64,000 nt of DNA from Cardiobacterium valvarum (GTDB lineage Bacteria; Pseudomonadota; Gammaproteobacteria; Cardiobacteriales; Cardiobacteriaceae): assembly GCF_900460955.1 (NCBI RefSeq), contig NZ_UFUW01000001.1, positions 2,403,001-2,467,000 of the forward strand, in the 5' to 3' direction. The position numbers were made by a program, and so were the translations under genes. Positions 60,043 to 64,000 of the stretch are shown piece after piece. Each line of letters opens with the position of its first letter. Within the stretch, counting starts at the first letter, position 1. The notes beneath the pieces are model-generated. The model made no database searches, was not told the origin of the DNA, and was given only the letters and a program-made list of their open reading frames with translations.

Positions 60043-60370
60043 GAAACGTGTTCATAGTTTTCGTAGCAGGACTCCCAAGAAAGCCAAAACGACCATTTGC
60101 AGACCGGTACTCAGCTTACACCCGCAGTTTTTCCAAAGCCGCCTGTTCTTTTCCAGCCAGGAAAAACTGCGCCCTACTACCCACCGCTTCGGTAATACCG
60201 CAAAACGGTGCAATTCGTTTCGTTTGGCAATCCCTACCTCCGCACCCATCAACCCCTGTACCGACAAAGCAAATGCCTTACCCGTGTAACCACCGTCCGC
60301 AAGGATTTTTTGTACCGCGCCAAGCTTATCCCTGTCACGTTCCAATGCCGGCAGGCAGCCTTTTCTATTG
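60043..60370 (-). mobile_element. 3' fragment of an IS1031-group element inside a toxin gene
   Basis: The terminal repeat GAAACGTGTTCATAG at 60043 and the C-terminal third of the transposase (RDKLGAVQKILADGGYTGK, GRSFSWLEKNRRLWKN; open frame to 60345). Homology stops at about 60370 within AAGGCTGCC, the same spot where the internal deletion of the mini-element at 8964-9314 starts. It directly abuts the PIN toxin. Confidence 0.8.
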
Positions 60371-60590
60371 GTTTAACGGTGCTTCTCAGCCATGCGCGCA
60401 ATATGCGCCCTTGTTTGTCGTCTTTACGCTCCATCCGCAACACACCGCGCTCCAGTTCCATTGTGCTGATGGCGCTGGTATAGAGCGCGCCGGAATCAGT
60501 TTTGCTTAACCATTTTTCCACATTGGTATTGATGCGTTCGGGACGGCGTGTTTCGCTGATGATATGGGTATCCAACAAATACACGTTCAT
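60371..60590 (-). pseudogene. VapC-type PIN toxin truncated by IS fragment
   Basis: The frame starts at 60590: MNVYLLDTHIISETRRPERI, then SKTDSGALYTSAISTMELER and RILRAWLRSTVKPIE. After about 73 residues it runs into transposase sequence read in the wrong frame. The first acidic PIN residues (D in LLDTH, E in STMELERG) are present; the last two are lost. The start overlaps the antitoxin stop. Inactive. Confidence 0.78.
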
Positions 60591-60902
60591 TCCTCGAAGT
60601 CCACGGGGCGGCGTTGCGCCTTGCTGCGCGGCGGGATTTCGAGTTCGATATCGTTCAGTGCCGCTGCCAGTTCCGGCGGTGGCGTCAGCGCTTCCAGTGC
60701 GGTTTTCTCTGTACTGCGGTGCGGCGGGATATCAAGCTTACTTTCGAGGCCGCGCAAGACGTCGGCGATGGTGTGTCGCTCACCACTGATACGTTGATAT
60801 TCGTCGTAGCGCATCAGAACTTGCGGTGGTTGTCCGGCGCGGGTGATGTTGTCTGCTGCCTGTTGCGCGGCATCGGGGTTGTTGTGCGGTGATGGTGTGC
60901 AT
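60587..60902 (-). pseudogene. Phd/YefM-like antitoxin, frameshifted near its start
   Basis: The open part 60587-60814 (75 residues) reads MRYDEYQRISGERHTIADVL and LESKLDIPPHRS. Upstream in the same frame without a start lies DAAQQAADNITRAGQPPQVL, which matches the Phd pattern ITRxGxPxxVLMxYDEYQR. A good start, the ATG at 60902 with GGAGAG upstream and MHTITAQQ, is in another frame. One lost or gained base near 60870-60880 would explain this. A shortened protein from 60814 could still be made but would lack the DNA-binding part. Confidence 0.6.
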
Positions 60903-60931
60903 ACTGCTCTCCTGAAATGTTTTGTATGCCC

Positions 60932-61618
60932 TCAGGCCTTGACCCAGGCGCGGAAACTTGTCGGGTTGCGCGAACTGAGGATGACTTTGCCGTTGCCGCT
61001 GAATTTGAGTACTACCGCTTCGCCGCTCGTCACGCTGTTGACGAGGTTGCCGATGAGGCCGCGACTGTTGCCGGTGGTTACCGAGATTTCGTAGTGCAGG
61101 CGGCTGTCCCAGGCGACGACGTGGCCGTTGTCGATGATGACCGGGTTGTCCGCCGTGACATCCAGGGTGAAAAGGGTGCCGAAGCCGTTGACCACCAGTT
61201 GCCCTTCGCCCGCCGTCTGGCCGATGAGGAAGCCACCGGTGCCGGCAAAGAGCGCCGAGCCGATGTTCTGCATCCGTGCGGTGAGGGAGACACCGCTGGT
61301 CGCGGCGAGATAGGCGCCATCGTTCAGGTTGTACTGGGTTTTGCCGATGTCGAGGATTTCCAGGTCGCCCGGCATGAGCGGGGCGAGCAGGCAGTCGCCG
61401 TCGCCACGTTCGGCGCGGATATGCTGCTGGAAGAAACTTTCGCCGTTGGCGAGGCGACGCACCAGCGCGCTCATGAAGCCGCCCTGCATTTTGCCGCGCA
61501 GTTCGAGGGTGTTGTCCATCATGACCATGGCGTCGCTTTCGCAGTAGATTTCTTCGCCACGGCGCAGGTGGACGTGCAGGAAAGGGTCTTGTTCTCCGGT
61601 GGGGGTAAAAATAGGCAT
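60932..61618 (-). CDS. TIGR00266/AIM24 family protein
   Basis: A protein of 228 residues with the family's all-beta repeats: HVHLRRGEEIYCESDAMVMM, GKMQGGFMSALVRRLANGES, GTGGFLIGQTAGEGQLVVNG, and the end GLIGNLVNSVTSGEAVVLKF. Conserved in bacteria and mitochondria (AIM24) but without an assigned biochemical role. No signal peptide, so cytosolic. Confidence 0.85.
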   Translation of the reverse strand: MPIFTPTGEQDPFLHVHLRRGEEIYCESDAMVMMDNTLELRGKMQGGFMSALVRRLANGESFFQQHIRAERGDGDCLLAPLMPGDLEILDIGKTQYNLNDGAYLAATSGVSLTARMQNIGSALFAGTGGFLIGQTAGEGQLVVNGFGTLFTLDVTADNPVIIDNGHVVAWDSRLHYEISVTTGNSRGLIGNLVNSVTSGEAVVLKFSGNGKVILSSRNPTSFRAWVKA

Positions 61619-61701
61619 GGGGGTTCCTTATGGATAAGCGGGTTTCCCGCCCGGTGGCGGATCTAGGCGGGATTGTACCGAATGGGCGGCAAGTTGTCGG
61701 A

Positions 61702-62508
61702 CTAGGCTTTTTGCCGCTGCTGCCGCACGAGGGTGAGGATGGTGAGGAGGATGCCGGCGAGGACGTCCACACCATAGTGGTAGCGCAGGTAGATGGTGGC
61801 GGCGATGGTGCCGGCGGTGAGCGGAGCACAGATGAGCGCCGCCGTGTGTTTGCCGTCGCGCCACAGGTAGGTGGTGATGTAGAGGGTGAGGGCGGTGTGC
61901 AGGCTGGGGAAGACGTCCATGCCGGTCACGCCGTCCTTGATGATGGCGATGAGCGGCGGCGCGATGATGCCGCCTGCGCCGCCGTCGGGATGGGTAGTGA
62001 AGGCAGGACCGGCAGCGGGCAGAAGAAAATAGCCAATGAAGCCCGCGCTGTAGAGGAAGATGAGACCGTTGAAATAGCGGCGCGCAGCCGGCATTGCCCG
62101 CGTGTAGGCGTACCAGGCGACGCTGCCGAGGACGATGGCGTAGAAGCTGAAATAGCAGGCGGCGAGCAGGTCGGTGAGGTGCGGGTGCGTTTCATAGCGG
62201 AAATAGGCGGGCAGGATGCGCCCGCCCCAGAGATGGCGGTCAATGGTGGTGAGCAGGGTGTCTGCGTGCCAGGGCAGGAGGTGGCGGTTGATGTCTTTCA
62301 GCAACGGGAAGACGAGCCAGGTGAGGAGGAAAAGATTGCTGCCCACCCAGTCGCTGCGGCGGTGATACGCCGTCCAGCCCCAAAAGATGAGGCAGGCGGC
62401 GAAGAGTGGCAGGCTGCCGCTGTCGGCAGCGCGGAGGGTGGCGCAGGCGGCAAGGGCGAGGATGACGGCAAGCAGGGCGAGGTGGAGATGGATAAGGGTG
62501 CGGTTCAT
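61702..62508 (-). CDS. PAP2-superfamily membrane phosphatase/phosphotransferase
   Basis: A protein of 268 residues with about six membrane helices. The C-terminal half has the active-site motifs MDVFPSLHTALTL (S and H of the second PAP2 motif) and ATIYLRYHYGVDVLAG (R, H and D of the third). The arrangement is like inositol-phosphorylceramide-synthase-type (AUR1) relatives. It would act on lipid phosphates at the outer face of the inner membrane; the substrate is unknown. It is 6 bases downstream of the NnrS gene, so cotranscribed. Confidence 0.8.
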   Translation of the reverse strand: MNRTLIHLHLALLAVILALAACATLRAADSGSLPLFAACLIFWGWTAYHRRSDWVGSNLFLLTWLVFPLLKDINRHLLPWHADTLLTTIDRHLWGGRILPAYFRYETHPHLTDLLAACYFSFYAIVLGSVAWYAYTRAMPAARRYFNGLIFLYSAGFIGYFLLPAAGPAFTTHPDGGAGGIIAPPLIAIIKDGVTGMDVFPSLHTALTLYITTYLWRDGKHTAALICAPLTAGTIAATIYLRYHYGVDVLAGILLTILTLVRQQRQKA

Positions 62509-62514
62509 GGGTGG

Positions 62515-63639
62515 TCAATGCGGTTCGGTGCGGCGGAAGATGCCGAGGTAGCGCAGGGCGTAGAGGGTAAAGGCGGCAGCGATGCAGGCGGTGGGGATGG
62601 CGTAGATGGTGATGAGGTTCGGCAGCAGCAGGGCGCCGAGGCAGCGGCTGATGCCGCCCGCAAGAATCAGGACGAGGGCGAGGCGGGTATCCGGATAGAA
62701 GCGCAGATCCAGCCCGCTGTGGCGCACGCCGGCGATGCTCATGATGACCAGCACCATCGCCAGCATGGCACTGATGGCGAGCAAATGCCGCGCCGGGCTG
62801 AAGAGCACGGGCAGGCCGAGCTGGGCGACGCCGAGCAGGGCATAGCCCGCGACCAGCGCCAGGCTGACGGCGTAGTGGGCGCGGACGTAGTGCGCGCGCA
62901 GCAGCATGAGGCTGTGCCATTCTTGCAGGCGGGCGGCAAAGGCAGCGGCGGTGGCGAGTGCCAGCCAGCCCTGGATGGGTTCAGCGGCACCGCAGGTGGC
63001 AACGGCGGCATAAAGGCCGAGGATGAGGGCGCTGATATTTTTGGTATAGGGATTGGGTAGGAAGGTCAGGGCGCTGTGACCGCCATCTTCCAGCGCCTGG
63101 TTGCCGATAGCACGGCCAACACGGAAGTTGACCAGCGCCACGGCGATGAGCATCACGTCCACCATGCGGTGCAGGATGTCGCCTGTGGGCCGCAGGCTGT
63201 AGGCAACGGCGCAGGTGGTGAGCAGGGTGAGGATGAGGATAAAACTGATGAGGCGGCTGTTACGGTTACGGATGACGCGCAGCGCGGTGTAAGCGGTGAG
63301 ATAGAGCCAGAAAACGCCGCTGGTCCAGGCGGCAGGCGCGGGGTAAGGCAGGGCGACGAGGATGGCGGCCCAGAGGACGAGCAGGATGGTGCTGTGGTAG
63401 CGGCGCGGCGCAGGGTCGTCCGTCCAGGCAGGCAGGGCGGTCATGAGGAAACCGACAAAGCCCGCCCCGGCGCAGAGGTTCAGGAAGGCAAAAGCGTGCC
63501 AGTGCAGCGGATAAGCGGCGTGTGCGGGGGCAAGCAGGAGCGCCAGCCACGGCAGGAGGGCAACCCAGGCACCGAGACAGGCGAGCGGGAAGAAAAGGCG
63601 GAAGGGGTGTTCGCGGTTACGCAGGGTGAGGATGGGCAT
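62515..63639 (-). CDS. NnrS family membrane protein
   Basis: A protein of 374 residues with about ten to twelve membrane helices. Family points: FRLFFPLACLGAWVALLPW, LHWHAFAFLNLCAGAGFVGFLMTALPAW, and GHSALTFLPNPYTKNISAL-like internal segment. NnrS proteins contain heme and copper and protect against nitrosative stress. It starts 3 bases beyond the endonuclease-like gene. Confidence 0.85.
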   Translation of the reverse strand: MPILTLRNREHPFRLFFPLACLGAWVALLPWLALLLAPAHAAYPLHWHAFAFLNLCAGAGFVGFLMTALPAWTDDPAPRRYHSTILLVLWAAILVALPYPAPAAWTSGVFWLYLTAYTALRVIRNRNSRLISFILILTLLTTCAVAYSLRPTGDILHRMVDVMLIAVALVNFRVGRAIGNQALEDGGHSALTFLPNPYTKNISALILGLYAAVATCGAAEPIQGWLALATAAAFAARLQEWHSLMLLRAHYVRAHYAVSLALVAGYALLGVAQLGLPVLFSPARHLLAISAMLAMVLVIMSIAGVRHSGLDLRFYPDTRLALVLILAGGISRCLGALLLPNLITIYAIPTACIAAAFTLYALRYLGIFRRTEPH

Positions 63640-63642
63640 GGA

Positions 63643-64000
63643 CTAGTCCTCTGTTGTGCCGTCGGGCAGTCCCAGCCATTTTAGGGGGATTTGGTCAAAC
63701 AGATAATGGCAGCCGACGCTGTGGATGTAATCCAATGTATCGCGATACTTGGGTTTGTCGAACCATTCGGCATTCAGAACGTAAACGTATTCCACCCGCC
63801 AACCGAGTGTGTGTACTAGTTTGGTGTATTGCTTGCGCTTGAAATCACAGGTTTGCAGTTTTTCGTCAACGGAGCCTTCAACTTTTTGGTATTTAACTTC
63901 GATGATAAACAGAGTATCGCGCACAATGACGAAGAGGCCGTTATCGGGTTCCAGCCGCTTCGATAGGTGGTCTTGCCAGTTGATTTGGTAGCGTTTCAGG
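63643..64000 (-). CDS. PD-(D/E)XK restriction-endonuclease-like protein, 5' part outside window
   Basis: The last 118 residues. The frame is open to the window edge (LKRYQINWQDHL-SKRLEPDNGLF). The catalytic-type motif is PDNG, about 10 residues, then IIEVKYQ, fitting PD-(D/E)XK nucleases. It is followed by EGSVDEKLQTCDFKRKQYTK and HSVGCHYLFDQIPL, a pattern I associate with type II restriction endonucleases. A GTG at 63924 is not the true start because the catalytic D lies upstream. The partner methyltransferase would be outside the window. Confidence 0.65.
   Translation of the reverse strand, partial: LKRYQINWQDHLSKRLEPDNGLFVIVRDTLFIIEVKYQKVEGSVDEKLQTCDFKRKQYTKLVHTLGWRVEYVYVLNAEWFDKPKYRDTLDYIHSVGCHYLFDQIPLKWLGLPDGTTED

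Overview
The window looks like a chromosomal piece of a GC-rich gammaproteobacterium living in a host. Evidence: a complete Na+-translocating NADH:quinone reductase operon, the tpiA-secG-tRNA-Leu order also found in enterobacteria, a PqiABC system, MacAB plus an outer-membrane factor, and a Slam outer-membrane protein with large TbpB-like surface lipoproteins as in Neisseriaceae, Pasteurellaceae and Moraxellaceae. Cardiobacteriaceae (Cardiobacterium) is my best guess; this is inference from gene content, not a database match.

Layout. 1-2.04 kb is the end of a type III CRISPR locus: the 3' part of csx16, a CARF-HEPN effector of the Csx1/Csx2 class and a four-repeat array. A 25-bp tandem array, an orphan sensor kinase, a glycine-zipper lipoprotein and an OmpA remnant follow (2-5.2 kb). 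5.2-9.3 kb is an insertion-sequence scrapyard with two nested insertions, a mini-element and two tRNAs (Leu-CAG, Thr-TGT). 9.3-20.5 kb is one long minus-strand run: nhaA-glmM-tpiA-secG-tRNA-Leu(GAG)-nqrABCDEF-apbE-nqrM. 20.6-23.6 kb, on the plus strand, has dapD, a preQ1-I riboswitch, queF, a queuosine-precursor transporter gene, a small membrane protein and an SMR exporter. 23.8-29.7 kb holds pqiC, pqiB and a split pqiA, then a BAX-inhibitor-1 protein, apt, a YqiB-like gene and another PqiA-domain gene. 30.5-33.4 kb is four poorly known genes. 33.4-38.6 kb is aroC, short-form adk, gcvH and gcvP. 39-45.8 kb has an NlpE-like protein, a vapBC pair with a nonsense toxin, macA-macB-outer membrane factor, and an iron-type solute-binding protein.

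The most unusual part is 46-60 kb. Three tandem arrays of a 100-101 bp palindrome-rich unit (about 15, 18 and 11 copies, the third inverted) surround and separate two paralogous surface lipoprotein genes (739 and 1137 aa) and a divergently oriented slam gene. The paralogs share N- and C-terminal blocks but have unrelated centres of about 220 and 550 residues. The 100-bp unit contains a 25-bp core that also forms the simple arrays at 2.1, 4.2, 23.7, 30.0 and 38.7 kb, so one repeat family fills many intergenic gaps here.

60-64 kb has a second damaged PIN toxin-antitoxin pair (toxin cut by a transposase fragment), a TIGR00266/AIM24 protein, a PAP2-type membrane phosphatase, NnrS, and the C-terminal part of a PD-(D/E)XK restriction-endonuclease-like protein running off the end.

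Links between genes: NhaA, Na+-NQR, ApbE (which flavinylates NqrB/NqrC) and NqrM (which supports iron assembly in the pump) form a sodium-energetics block. The riboswitch, QueF and the transporter form a queuosine-precursor block. Slam and the two lipoproteins form a surface-display block. Csx1/2, Csx16 and the array are the accessory end of a cyclic-oligoadenylate defence system whose core genes would lie upstream.
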